Shown: piece by piece, positions 12,497 to 21,064 of the stretch
Position numbering within the stretch: position 1 is the first letter of the stretch
Layout of the letters: each line of letters opens with the position of its first letter
From: an uncultured Alistipes sp.
Lineage (GTDB): Bacteria > Bacteroidota > Bacteroidia > Bacteroidales > UBA932
Length of the DNA stretch: 21,454 nucleotides
Direction of reading: 5' to 3'
Assembly: GCA_900544195.1 (NCBI GenBank)
Contig: UQUJ01000053.1
Span: forward strand, 1 to 21,454
Notes under the pieces: generated by a model
The model's database searches: none
What the model was told of the DNA's origin: nothing
Seen by the model: only the letters and a program-made list of their open reading frames with translations
Made by a program: the position numbers and the translations under genes

Positions 12497-14308
12497 TCAA
12501 AACGCCATCACGGCCTGAATCTTCGCTTCCGAGACTGACGGTTTGGGTTCTTTCATGAATGAATATGCCACTGCCGAGGCTCGGAAATACAGCTTCAGGG
12601 CCTTTCCCTTGCCAAACCGGAACTTGCATCCGGCGACAGCGGACAGACTCCACCCACGTCCATAATAGGCCGGGACAGTGAAGTTCCCCGGAGCGTCCCT
12701 CTCGTATGAATATATCCGGTCATCCCAAGTATCGGCAATGAATATTGTTCCTCGCAGATAAGCGCTGAACCTGTCCGTTTTCCGTCCACCTTCAAGATAG
12801 GTCAGACCGGCCAGAGAACGGCACAGCAGTCCTTCAATCCTACCCCTGATTTTCCACGCCGGCTTGTCAGCCGGACCATAGCGCGCGGATAGTCCGGAAC
12901 TGGACCAGTCCAGATCACATCTGGCTCCCGTGCGGTATTTCAGAATCTCCTCATAAGGGCGGAACCGTTCGGTAATCCTTATTGATAGCACGGATGTTCC
13001 TGTCAGCTGCAACGGCAGTTTGAACAGGACACGCACCTGTCTCTTGGAACGGTCTCCATCCTTGACGGCAAGGTCGGCTGTAAGGAAAGCCCCCGACTTT
13101 TCCAGACCGATGGCGACGCCGTGCTCATCGGAAGTCTTTGTCCAGCTTCGCATTCCTCCTGAGTAATCCGAACAGAAGTCAGAAGAATAACTATGGACAG
13201 CCGATGAAAGTTTCCAGTCTCCACCCAAAGGGAAAACGACGCCAAGTACGGCTCCGGGACTCTCTCCGGCAAAATCCCATGCCAACTCTCCGAAGTAATC
13301 CACCCCACGCCATGAGTAGCGGAAGTCTCCGGACAGTTTGCCGCCCTGAGGCTCAGCAGACATATTCATTGGTCCAGTCAGGCAGTAGCCGGTGATGGAG
13401 AATTGCCCGTTGCGCGAGTAACGAGTGACATTCGCCCCGGTCATCAAGGAGATTTCCGCCGGTTTGCCGCTCTCGCACCATGAGCGCAGTCCCGGAAGGG
13501 ATACAAACGTGGAGAAAACCATGCGCCCTGCCGTGAAGTCGGCCGCCACTCCCCTATGGCTTCCTATCCCGGACCATGACCAAGACGGCGACAAGCCCGA
13601 GGGACGTCTGCTGAACGAAGACGACGTGGACAGCCCCGACATGGACATACCGCTCCACAGTGTCAGCCCTTGGCCGAAGCGCGCGTTGAAGTCCCCGATG
13701 ATGACTTTCCCGAGCCTTCTCTTGCCGTAATATGTCATGTTCATCGACCATGCCGACGGAGGGAATTGATCTTTGTCTGAATATTTCGTCCTTGCGGCGG
13801 ATGAGAACTCGAACGTCTCGCCGTAGTTCATTCTGTACTTAGCCCCATAGTTGAAAGCCTCTCCTTTTACCGCCGAACGTGCCAACGCCTCGTGAGTCAG
13901 ACGCTTTGACCCGGACTCTGTCCGTCCTGGTAAAGCTTTGGAAGCAAACGAGATGAACGGTTTGAGGGCATTGGCGTAATCCTCTCCGAAACCGTCAACA
14001 GCAGCGAGTTCCGAGACGGAAAGCACATCACCATTCCGCAAGCGATAGTCCATCAGGCTCGCCACCTGGTACTGACTCATAAGTCCGCATGTGGCCATAC
14101 GGCTTCTTGACACAAGATTGATTTCCAACGGACTGGATGCCAATACGGAGAATCTTTCCATCTCCTGCACGTCCAGTTCCTCCTCGGAATCCGCGCCGGA
14201 CAGATATAATATCGCCTTCATGAGGTTGTCAGACTGAGCTGTCAGATCAGCCTGAAACAAAGGCACCGCGAGCAGCAGCGCGGCAGTGAAGTTTTTCAGG
14301 ATATTCAT
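12497..14308 (-). CDS. Exported helix-hairpin-helix / beta-barrel-like protein
   Basis: A 603-residue protein with a signal peptide (MNILKNFTAALLLAVPLFQADLTAQ). Residues about 50-120 form a ComEA-like helix-hairpin-helix region (SPLEINLVSRSRMATCGLMSQYQVASLMDYRLRNGDVLSVSELAAVDGFGEDYANALKPF). The remainder is rich in alternating polar and aromatic strands (YGAKYRMNYGETFEFS, FRYSWRGVDYFGELAWDF) and ends in Phe, as outer-membrane barrels do. Proteins of this build are widespread in Bacteroidota without a settled role; DNA handling is only suggested by the HhH. It is convergent with the transglycosylase gene. Upstream on the minus strand I see only a weak TACCTTGC box. Confidence 0.75.
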   Translation of the reverse strand: MNILKNFTAALLLAVPLFQADLTAQSDNLMKAILYLSGADSEEELDVQEMERFSVLASSPLEINLVSRSRMATCGLMSQYQVASLMDYRLRNGDVLSVSELAAVDGFGEDYANALKPFISFASKALPGRTESGSKRLTHEALARSAVKGEAFNYGAKYRMNYGETFEFSSAARTKYSDKDQFPPSAWSMNMTYYGKRRLGKVIIGDFNARFGQGLTLWSGMSMSGLSTSSSFSRRPSGLSPSWSWSGIGSHRGVAADFTAGRMVFSTFVSLPGLRSWCESGKPAEISLMTGANVTRYSRNGQFSITGYCLTGPMNMSAEPQGGKLSGDFRYSWRGVDYFGELAWDFAGESPGAVLGVVFPLGGDWKLSSAVHSYSSDFCSDYSGGMRSWTKTSDEHGVAIGLEKSGAFLTADLAVKDGDRSKRQVRVLFKLPLQLTGTSVLSIRITERFRPYEEILKYRTGARCDLDWSSSGLSARYGPADKPAWKIRGRIEGLLCRSLAGLTYLEGGRKTDRFSAYLRGTIFIADTWDDRIYSYERDAPGNFTVPAYYGRGWSLSAVAGCKFRFGKGKALKLYFRASAVAYSFMKEPKPSVSEAKIQAVMAF

Positions 14309-14399
14309 GATTCGTGATGTTTATGCCAAGAGATTCACATCCCTTTAAGTTCAGGCCGGCAAGGTAAGGCAAGTAAACGTAAAAAACGAAAAGAAACAT

Positions 14400-14417
14400 A
14401 AAACATAGGTATGTTTT
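14400..14417. promoter_or_regulatory. Small palindrome upstream of hpt-adk
   Basis: AAAACATA (14400-14407) and TATGTTTT (14410-14417) are perfect reverse complements around GG. It ends just before the hpt-adk -33 region, between two divergent genes, and could be an operator. It is AT-rich, so chance is a real alternative. Confidence 0.35.
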
Positions 14418-14418
14418 T

Positions 14419-14450
14419 TCTGTTTTTTTAAGGAATATTGCCTAATTTTG
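14419..14450 (+). promoter_or_regulatory. Promoter of hpt-adk and the GH3 gene
   Basis: TAATTTTG at 14443-14450 matches TAnnTTTG. TCTG at 14419-14422 is a one-mismatch -33 element with a 20-nt spacer. The leader to ATG 14477 would be about 23 nt. Confidence 0.6.
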
Positions 14451-14476
14451 TTTTTTACTATAAACAACGAACCACA

Positions 14477-15592
14477 ATGAGCAACGTCAGACTATTTGAC
14501 AAGTCATTCAAGCCGTTCATTCCGAACGAGAGGCTTGAGGAAGCCATCGACAAGGTAGCCGAGAAGATCAACCATGATTTCAACGGGTGCACAGATTGCC
14601 CGGTACTCCTTTGTGTCCTCAACGGATCACTGATGTTCACATCGGAGCTGATGAAGAGGCTCACGTTCAACTGCGAGCTGATCTGCATCAAGCTTTCGTC
14701 CTACAACGGCACCCACACCACAGGCAACGTGCGCGAGGTCATGGGCTTGACCAGAAGCATCGAAGGCAAACGCATCATTGTCGTCGAGGACATCGTGGAC
14801 AGCGGCAACACGATCGTGGCGCTCAAGGACATCCTAAAGGAGAAAGGAGCCACAGAAACAAGGATCTGCACGATGCTCCTCAAACCGGCATCCTACACAA
14901 AGGACGTGAAGCTGGATTATGTGGCGATGGAGATTCCGGATGACTTCATTGTCGGCTTCGGGCTTGACTACAACGAGATCGGAAGAAACCTCAAAGACAT
15001 TTATGTATTGGACACAGATATGAAGTATTTTATTCTTTTTGGCCCTCCGGGCGCCGGGAAAGGCACCCAGGCCTCCGCAATGGTAGAAAAATACAATCTC
15101 TGCCACATTTCCACCGGTGAGCTTCTCCGCGGTGAGATCGCCAAGGGTACTGAGCTTGGCCTCAAGGCAAAGGCTCTGATCGACGCCGGCGAGCTCGTTC
15201 CGGACGAGGTTGTGGAAGGCATGATCGAGAACAAGTTCAAGACCGTGACCGGAGTCTCCGGCTTCCTTCTTGACGGATTCCCTCGCACCATCGCCCAGGC
15301 CGAGGCTCTTGACAAGATGCTCGCGAAGAACGGCGAGGCTGTCACATCCGTTGTCTCCATCATGATCCCCGACACGATGATCATGGAGCGCATCAAGCAC
15401 AGGGCCGCGATCGAAGGCCGCGCCGATGATGCCAGGGACGAGACAATCAACAACCGCATCAAGACCTACCACGAGAAGACCGAACCGCTTGTGGAGTACT
15501 ACAAGAAGGCAGGCAAGTATGAGGAGATCGACGGTACCGGGACCATCGAGGAAGTCCGCGGAAGGATATTCACAATGATGGACAAGGCATAG
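14477..15592 (+). CDS. Hypoxanthine phosphoribosyltransferase-adenylate kinase fusion
   Basis: One open frame of 371 residues from ATG 14477 (an upstream TTG at 14438 lies inside the promoter box). Residues 1-181 are Hpt: VLNGSLMF, LSSYNGTHTTGNV and the PRPP loop VVEDIVDSGNTI (102-113), ending in FGLDYNEIGRNLKDIYVL. Residues 182-371 are a complete short-LID adenylate kinase: P-loop GPPGAGKGT (189-197), HISTGELLR, LLDGFPRT, and a short lid RAAIEGRADDARDET. Hpt makes IMP/GMP from hypoxanthine/guanine and PRPP; Adk interconverts ATP, ADP and AMP. In relatives I remember the two as adjacent separate genes. The natural Adk start codon is still present (ATG 15020), so a separate kinase could also be made. 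The GH3 gene starts 3 nt after the stop. Confidence 0.88.
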   Translation: MSNVRLFDKSFKPFIPNERLEEAIDKVAEKINHDFNGCTDCPVLLCVLNGSLMFTSELMKRLTFNCELICIKLSSYNGTHTTGNVREVMGLTRSIEGKRIIVVEDIVDSGNTIVALKDILKEKGATETRICTMLLKPASYTKDVKLDYVAMEIPDDFIVGFGLDYNEIGRNLKDIYVLDTDMKYFILFGPPGAGKGTQASAMVEKYNLCHISTGELLRGEIAKGTELGLKAKALIDAGELVPDEVVEGMIENKFKTVTGVSGFLLDGFPRTIAQAEALDKMLAKNGEAVTSVVSIMIPDTMIMERIKHRAAIEGRADDARDETINNRIKTYHEKTEPLVEYYKKAGKYEEIDGTGTIEEVRGRIFTMMDKA

Positions 15593-15595
15593 TCA

Positions 15596-17893
15596 ATGAT
15601 GATTGGTTCACTTTTGGTCACCGTTCTGCTCGCGGGTTCTCCGTTGAAGTTGAACGGTGATAATATTTCACAGATTGTCAATGAATTGACAACCGAGGAG
15701 AAGGCTGCCCTGCTGGTAGGCAGCGGAGCGAAAGCCTTCGACGGAGTCGGCTACACGACCCTCTACGTAAAGGGTTCCGCCGGAACAACCCACCCGATAG
15801 AAAGGCTGGGCATCCCGGCTATCGTGCTGGCGGACGGCCCCGCGGGAGTCAGGATCGACGACCGCCCATGCACCAAGTTCCCGATCGGAACCTCCCTCGC
15901 CTCCACCTGGAATCCATCGCTTGTCGAGGAGGTCGGCGGAGCCATAGGCAATGAGGTTCTCGAATATGGAGTCGATGTCCTGCTCGCCCCTGGCATTAAC
16001 ATCCAACGCAATCCTCTGTGCGGCAGAAACTTCGAATATTACTCCGAAGATCCTCTTCTGGCCGGCAGGGTCGCGGCTGGCTACATCCGCGGAATCCAGA
16101 GCCAAGGAGTCGGAACATCCATCAAGCATTTCGCCGCTAACAATCAGGAACTCAACAGGCTCTACCTTGACGCAAGGGTTCCCGTCCGGGCACTGCGCGA
16201 AATCTACCTGAGGAACTTCGAGATCGCCATCAAGGAGAGCGATCCGTGGACCGTCATGACATCGTACAACTATGTCAACGGGACATTGGCCGCAGAGAAC
16301 CACGACCTGGCGACAGGAGTTCTTCGTGATGACTGGGGCTACAAAGGTGTGGTCATGACAGACTGGGCCGCGGGATTATATTCAGACAAGATGGTCGCAA
16401 GCGGCAACGACATGATCCAGCCGGGCAGCGACGAGCACTACAATCGTCTCGTCAACTCCATGACCGACGGCTCATTGCCTATGCCGGTGGTTGACACGGC
16501 TGTGGCGAGACTCCTGAGGCTCATCGTCAAATGTCCTCGGTTCAAAGGGTATGAATATTCCAATAAACCGAACCTCCGGCACAATGCGTCTGTGGCCCGG
16601 AAAGCCGCGGAGGAAGGAATCGTGCTGCTGAAGAACGATGCGGCTTCCCTGCCTTTGGCACCTGAGTCGAAGATCGCGCTGTTCGGAGTGACTTCCTACG
16701 AGTTCATCACCGGAGGCACAGGAGCCGGAAACGTCAACGGCTCATACGTTATAGACCTCAAGAAGGGGCTTTCCGACGCGGGATTCGGACTGGACAAAAC
16801 GACAGACGACTTCTACAAAGACTGCCTTAAATACGAAAGGTTCAATACCCGCAGGATCAACAGCAAGTTCGACAAATGGTTCGTGGATGCCGAACGTCCG
16901 GCCGAGGCCATGCCGTCCAAAGCCGTGCTGGAGCAGGCCGCAAAGGAAGCCGACAAGGCCGTCATAACCATCGGTCGCATATTCGGTGAAGGCAAGGACA
17001 GACTCTACCAATTCAGTTATCTGCTGTCCGACGCCGAGATGCGGCTTATCAAGGGAGTCTCGACAGCGTTCCACAAGGAGGGCAAAAAGCTGATTGTCGT
17101 GCTGGATGTCGGCGGAATCGTGGACATGACCGCATGGCAGGACATGGCCGACGCTATCGTCATGAGCTGGCTTCCTGGATGCGAGGCCGGACATGCCATA
17201 GCCTCAGTGCTTTCCGGTAAGGAAACTCCGAGCGGAAGGCTTCCGATGAGCATTCCTGTAAGCTATTACGATGATCCTACATCCGAGACCATGCCTCAGC
17301 TCCTCACCGACAAACCGGTCAACTACTCGTTCCACCGTCCGGCTCCAGCCGGAGTCACGAAACGGTACGACATCGAGAACATCGACTACGTCAACTACCG
17401 TGAAGGTATCTACTGCGGCTACAGGTACTACACCACCAAGAAGATCCGCACCGCCTATCCGTTCGGCTTCGGCCTGAGTTACACGGACTTCAGGTACAGC
17501 GGAATGAGCGTGGAGGACGCCGGTGATGAATATGTCGTCAACCTGACCGTGGAGAACACCGGCAAATATTCCGGAAAGGAGGTCGTCCAGATCTACGTCA
17601 AAGCCCCCGGCAAGGACATGGACAAACCTGCCCGCGAGCTGAAAGGCTTCACAAAGACGGATGTGATAGCCCCGGGAAAATCACAGACAGTAGAGATAAG
17701 GATCCCGAAGAATCTCCTCGCCTCATACGATGAGCAACGCTCCGGCTGGGCTACCGAGAAGGGAACATATTCCTTCATCGCGGCCAAAAACGCCGAGACA
17801 CCGGTTATTGCGAGGAAAATCAGGATAAAGGATGCCTCTTTCACCCCGACCGGCAACTACCTCCGCGCCGAGCCGCTCTTCATTGAGCGGTAA
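15596..17893 (+). CDS. Glycoside hydrolase family 3 (beta-glucosidase-like)
   Basis: A 765-residue GH3 enzyme. The (beta/alpha)8 domain contains LGIPAIVLADGPAGVR, FPIGTSLASTWN, GRNFEYYSEDPLLAG, GTSIKHFAANNQE and the nucleophile D256 in KGVVMTDWAAG. The second domain carries EGIVLLKND and IGRIFGEGKDR, where E465 is the likely acid/base. The C-terminus is a fibronectin-III-like domain (EVVQIYVKAP ... PARELKGF ... GTYSF). It retains beta-linked glucosides or related glycans; the exact substrate cannot be told. Residues 1-15 (MMIGSLLVTVLLAGS) are hydrophobic but lack a basic start, so export is uncertain. ATG 15599 is an alternative start. It is co-transcribed with hpt-adk and followed by the hairpin at 17963-17996. 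Confidence 0.92.
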   Translation: MMIGSLLVTVLLAGSPLKLNGDNISQIVNELTTEEKAALLVGSGAKAFDGVGYTTLYVKGSAGTTHPIERLGIPAIVLADGPAGVRIDDRPCTKFPIGTSLASTWNPSLVEEVGGAIGNEVLEYGVDVLLAPGINIQRNPLCGRNFEYYSEDPLLAGRVAAGYIRGIQSQGVGTSIKHFAANNQELNRLYLDARVPVRALREIYLRNFEIAIKESDPWTVMTSYNYVNGTLAAENHDLATGVLRDDWGYKGVVMTDWAAGLYSDKMVASGNDMIQPGSDEHYNRLVNSMTDGSLPMPVVDTAVARLLRLIVKCPRFKGYEYSNKPNLRHNASVARKAAEEGIVLLKNDAASLPLAPESKIALFGVTSYEFITGGTGAGNVNGSYVIDLKKGLSDAGFGLDKTTDDFYKDCLKYERFNTRRINSKFDKWFVDAERPAEAMPSKAVLEQAAKEADKAVITIGRIFGEGKDRLYQFSYLLSDAEMRLIKGVSTAFHKEGKKLIVVLDVGGIVDMTAWQDMADAIVMSWLPGCEAGHAIASVLSGKETPSGRLPMSIPVSYYDDPTSETMPQLLTDKPVNYSFHRPAPAGVTKRYDIENIDYVNYREGIYCGYRYYTTKKIRTAYPFGFGLSYTDFRYSGMSVEDAGDEYVVNLTVENTGKYSGKEVVQIYVKAPGKDMDKPARELKGFTKTDVIAPGKSQTVEIRIPKNLLASYDEQRSGWATEKGTYSFIAAKNAETPVIARKIRIKDASFTPTGNYLRAEPLFIER

Positions 17894-17925
17894 GGCAGCC
17901 GAGCGGCAACAAAACAACGCGACAT

Positions 17926-18033
17926 ACCGTGGAGCCTAATCGATTGGAAATCATCGAGATCCCAGAGCGTCCTTCCACCCATTGGAGGACGCTCTGTTAT
18001 ATCACTCATAGTGAAGTATTTATCCTCCACGGT
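17926..18033. repeat. Nested inverted repeats between GH3 and the helicase
   Basis: An outer perfect 9-bp pair, ACCGTGGAG (17926-17934) and CTCCACGGT (18025-18033), encloses three further dyads: TCGAT (17940-17944) / ATCGA (17953-17957), the long hairpin at 17963-17996, and TCACT (18002-18006) / AGTGA (18010-18014). This is either an RNA multi-helix junction or a small element with terminal inverted repeats. The right arm touches the helicase stop codon. Confidence 0.6.
17963..17996. terminator. Hairpin terminator between convergent GH3 and helicase genes
   Basis: CAGAGCGTCCT (17963-17973) pairs with AGGACGCTCTG (17986-17996), and CCA/TGG extends the stem past one bulged T. About 14 bp in total. 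Only TTATAT follows, so it is a strong hairpin with a poor U tract; it may act for both strands. Confidence 0.6.
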
Positions 18034-20825
18034 CACGATTTATGAAAAGTCAAGTCAGGAAGAATTATCATTATCTCACGGCGGACAGGATCAGCACGGC
18101 CATCTACCGGATCATCATAACGCCAGAACACTTGGAATCTGACGCAGGCCTCGACCGGTGAATATCCTTTGGAAGCCATTTTGGCAAGTTTTTCACGGAA
18201 CGAGGCCGAGAATTTCAAAACCGTCCTGCGGCAACCGTCGATCTCGGCGGACAGGTAGTCACCATCAAGCTCAAGTCTGGTTCCGGAATGCAGACTCCGC
18301 AACAGATTTTGGTTGCCTTTGAACATATTCAGCACGACATCCCGATGCGAAAGCTGCATCAGAACCTCCTCCGGAGCGCCATAGACAGAATCATCTCCAA
18401 CCATCACGGCGCGGGACACTTCATCTGTGAATATGTCCGCATTGTCAAAATGCACCGATAGGTTGTTCTTAGCCCTGGTCATTCCGACATAGACCATCCG
18501 GCGCTCCTTGTCGGTCACATTATGTAGTCCCTTCAGCGAGATATACACGTTGTCATATTCACAACCTTTGGCTTTGTGTATGGTTGAGACGACTACCTCC
18601 GAATCCTTGGACCTCGTGAAATCCTCAATCTGAGACTCCAGCAGAAAGTTCTCAAAATCAGTGAAGTACTTACGTGTTGGATATTCCTCATTAAAAGCGG
18701 CCAGACAGTTCTCAAGCAAATCAAGGCATCCGCTGTCACTGAAACGGCGCCGCACAGCTTCCGTCGCCTCAGTCCACATCACGTCATCAAGGCAGGCGCA
18801 GTTATATTCCAGGACGGCGTCAATAAAACTTCTGAACTCGGCAAGGTCGGACAATTGGAATCCTTCCCGGGATTGGATAAGCCGGGCTTTCCGTCCGGAC
18901 TTGTTAAGCAAAGCCGAGATCACCAGGGCATCGTCATTCGTGGCGGTAAGAATGCAGATGGTACCGGGATTATTGCCAGAAACGATCTCATTAACAATGG
19001 CCTGTTCATAGTCGGGAGTGGAATGACGGACCAAACGGATATTCCCTGAATCAATTCTCTTACCTACGATCGGATCGGACTTCAAACGTCCGGATATTCC
19101 TTTAACGTAGGAGTTCGCCAGAGAGATGACCGTCTGGGAGCTTCTGAAATTCTCCAGCATATTATAGACAGACGCTCCATATTCAGTGATCAGGGATTTC
19201 ATATTCCCGGAGTCAGAGCCACGGAACTCGTAGATGTTCTGGTCATCGTCACCGACCGCTATGACCCTCATATCCTCATTGCAACGGATAAGTTCCTTGA
19301 CCAATGCAAATTCCTGTTCACCAAGATCTTGTGCTTCGTCAATAACAAGGATAGATTTGGTTATCCGGCTTCTTTCCACCCTGCCTGAACGAATCTCGGC
19401 GACAGCGTCGGCGACAATATGTTCAGACCTCTCTACCGAACCTTTCCTTCCAAGAATATCAAATGAATATGAATGGAAAGTCTTGATCTCGACATATTCG
19501 GCGGCGTTGCCGATCAGAGCCTTGAGCCGCTTCTTGAACTCCGTAGCCGCGGCCCTTGAGAATGTCAGCATCAGAAGCTGCTCGGACTTGACATCCTCCA
19601 AGAGGATCAGCGAGGCCAGCTTGCGCACGAGGACATAGGTCTTGCCGCTTCCAGGTCCGGCCGGAACCACGATGAACCTTGATTCGCTGTCATTGATTAT
19701 GTCTGACTGTGTCCCGGTCAGACTTCCGAACAGCTCTTCGTACTTTTTCTCGCTGATGTTCCTGTCAATCCTTTTCGCCTCCTTCGAATCGAAATATTTC
19801 TTTATGAAAGCCTTGAAATCCAGCACAAAATAGTCGTGGACATATTCCATCGCCCGTTTTTTGTCGGACACCATCATATTCGCATACTTTCCGATGATGT
19901 GGATCTGCTGGATCCGCTGCTTGTAGAAGTCGTCCAGATTGTGGTAGTCGTCCTTTTTGTAGCGGCACTTGCTGTCTTTGAGCCGTTCGATCTGCAATTT
20001 GTTGTACAAGACCATAAAGCCGCCTTCCAGGTTCAGGATTCCGGTCTTCGCGAGGAACAGGAGCGCCTCTTCGGCCATCCCGACATCAATCTTTTCCGGG
20101 AAAAGAGCGCTGTCGTTGTAGTCACCGACAAGTCCGGCCAACGAGAACCCGACCTTGACCTCGCCGTCCTCCTCTTTATTATTATCCTTGAAACGATAGA
20201 CGATGAACGAAGCGATAGAGTTCCTGACAGCGATCTGCTTTTCCAGATCCGAGGCCGAAACCTTAGCCGCTATCTGAATATAATCGTCCGTGACCGGGCG
20301 CTTTTCGATGTAATGCCTTATCGTCCAGAAAAACAGGATAGTACGGATGTCCTTCACGGAGGATCTTGCGATGCCTGAAGCGATCGCTTTCTCGTTTATC
20401 TCCTTCAGGCTGAATTTAGCGCACTCGCCGATGACGGTCTCGGCGAGGAATCTCTCCAGCTGGATGTAATATTTGAATTTCCTGATCTGACCAAGTCGGA
20501 GGTAGGCCGTCATATCATCGTCCTTGGCAAGGATCCCGGCCACTCGCATTCTCTCCACGATGCTGATCACCTTGCGGGTCTCGATGCCGAGCATATCCGA
20601 AAGATAGTCAACACGGGACTCCGCCTCGGCGGTCCCGGCGCGGGAACGGCTGCGCTCCGAGATCAATGACTTGATGATTCTCCTGGCGTCCAGTTTGTCA
20701 TCCTCAGTGAAATCCGGGCATCGTTCTATCCGCTCCGAAGCCTCGTCCATATTCCTCGGGACAATGCTTGTCGCGAATATTCTCGGGCTGTTCATCCCGC
20801 GTCTCAGATAGCCGGCCGTCTCCAA
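18033..20825 (-). CDS. UvrD-family helicase, apparently the C-terminal part of a RecQ-UvrD fusion
   Basis: A 930-residue superfamily 1 helicase. Motifs: Walker A AGPGSGKT (389-396), TFSRAAATEFKKR, Walker B IDEAQD (495-500), GDDDQNIYEFRG (525-536), STIHKAKGCEYDNVYI and VYVGMTRAKNNL near the end. Residues 1-180 (AGYLRRGMNSPRIFATSI, AESRVDYLSDMLGIE) match my memory of the segment that follows the RecQ helicase in the roughly 1600-residue RecQ-UvrD fusions of Bacteroidales. Here an in-frame TGA lies just upstream, and the frame stops at an inverted-repeat insertion at 20829. The fusion therefore seems to have lost its RecQ half. The start is uncertain: TTG 20825, ATG 20792 or ATG 20747. The intact UvrD motifs suggest the remainder could still work if expressed. 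Confidence 0.8.
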   Translation of the reverse strand: METAGYLRRGMNSPRIFATSIVPRNMDEASERIERCPDFTEDDKLDARRIIKSLISERSRSRAGTAEAESRVDYLSDMLGIETRKVISIVERMRVAGILAKDDDMTAYLRLGQIRKFKYYIQLERFLAETVIGECAKFSLKEINEKAIASGIARSSVKDIRTILFFWTIRHYIEKRPVTDDYIQIAAKVSASDLEKQIAVRNSIASFIVYRFKDNNKEEDGEVKVGFSLAGLVGDYNDSALFPEKIDVGMAEEALLFLAKTGILNLEGGFMVLYNKLQIERLKDSKCRYKKDDYHNLDDFYKQRIQQIHIIGKYANMMVSDKKRAMEYVHDYFVLDFKAFIKKYFDSKEAKRIDRNISEKKYEELFGSLTGTQSDIINDSESRFIVVPAGPGSGKTYVLVRKLASLILLEDVKSEQLLMLTFSRAAATEFKKRLKALIGNAAEYVEIKTFHSYSFDILGRKGSVERSEHIVADAVAEIRSGRVERSRITKSILVIDEAQDLGEQEFALVKELIRCNEDMRVIAVGDDDQNIYEFRGSDSGNMKSLITEYGASVYNMLENFRSSQTVISLANSYVKGISGRLKSDPIVGKRIDSGNIRLVRHSTPDYEQAIVNEIVSGNNPGTICILTATNDDALVISALLNKSGRKARLIQSREGFQLSDLAEFRSFIDAVLEYNCACLDDVMWTEATEAVRRRFSDSGCLDLLENCLAAFNEEYPTRKYFTDFENFLLESQIEDFTRSKDSEVVVSTIHKAKGCEYDNVYISLKGLHNVTDKERRMVYVGMTRAKNNLSVHFDNADIFTDEVSRAVMVGDDSVYGAPEEVLMQLSHRDVVLNMFKGNQNLLRSLHSGTRLELDGDYLSAEIDGCRRTVLKFSASFREKLAKMASKGYSPVEACVRFQVFWRYDDPVDGRADPVRREIMIILPDLTFHKS

Positions 20826-20828
20826 GGC

Positions 20829-20860
20829 GGCACTTTTTCAAGTGGGTTCACTCATTGATT
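20829..20860 (+). repeat. Left inverted repeat of the insertion
   Basis: Starts GGCACTTTTTCAAGTGG and continues GTTCACTCATTGATT. Its counterpart at 21394-21421 in inverse orientation shares ACTTTTTCAAGTGG, ACTCATT and ATT, with one small length difference. It abuts the start of the helicase reading frame. The CACTTTTTCAAGTGG type of end reminds me of IS21-family termini, from memory only. Confidence 0.7.
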
Positions 20861-20867
20861 ATTGGCA

Positions 20868-20875
20868 CAAAAATA
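20868..20875 (-). promoter_or_regulatory. Outward-facing -7 box at the insertion edge
   Basis: On the minus strand TATTTTTG fits TAnnTTTG and points into the truncated helicase gene, about 40-75 nt before its possible starts. No good TTTG is found about 19 nt upstream, so it is weak. Confidence 0.35.
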
Positions 20876-21047
20876 ACATTAATTTGCAATAATTACACTA
20901 AAAACTCTGACACATGATATTCTGGCATGGAGGCTAACACGGTAGTAATCAAGTAATCACCAATAGTTCCTCCTACCCGAAACAAGTTGGAGGACGAGCA
21001 GATAACTCCTTCATTCAAAGAAGATTAACCTCCACACTTCCCCTTTT

Positions 21048-21064
21048 GTTGTGTGTGTGTTTGT
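21048..21064. repeat. GT-rich simple repeat
   Basis: A run dominated by GT dinucleotides, TTGTGTGTGTGTTTGT, in the non-coding insertion. It may be length-variable. Confidence 0.5.

Noticed and set aside
14834..15472. 212-residue minus-strand frame
   Set aside because: It is antisense to the hpt-adk fusion, which has clear catalytic motifs.
19836..20378. 180-residue plus-strand frame
   Set aside because: It is antisense to the helicase gene; composition is that of a shadow frame.
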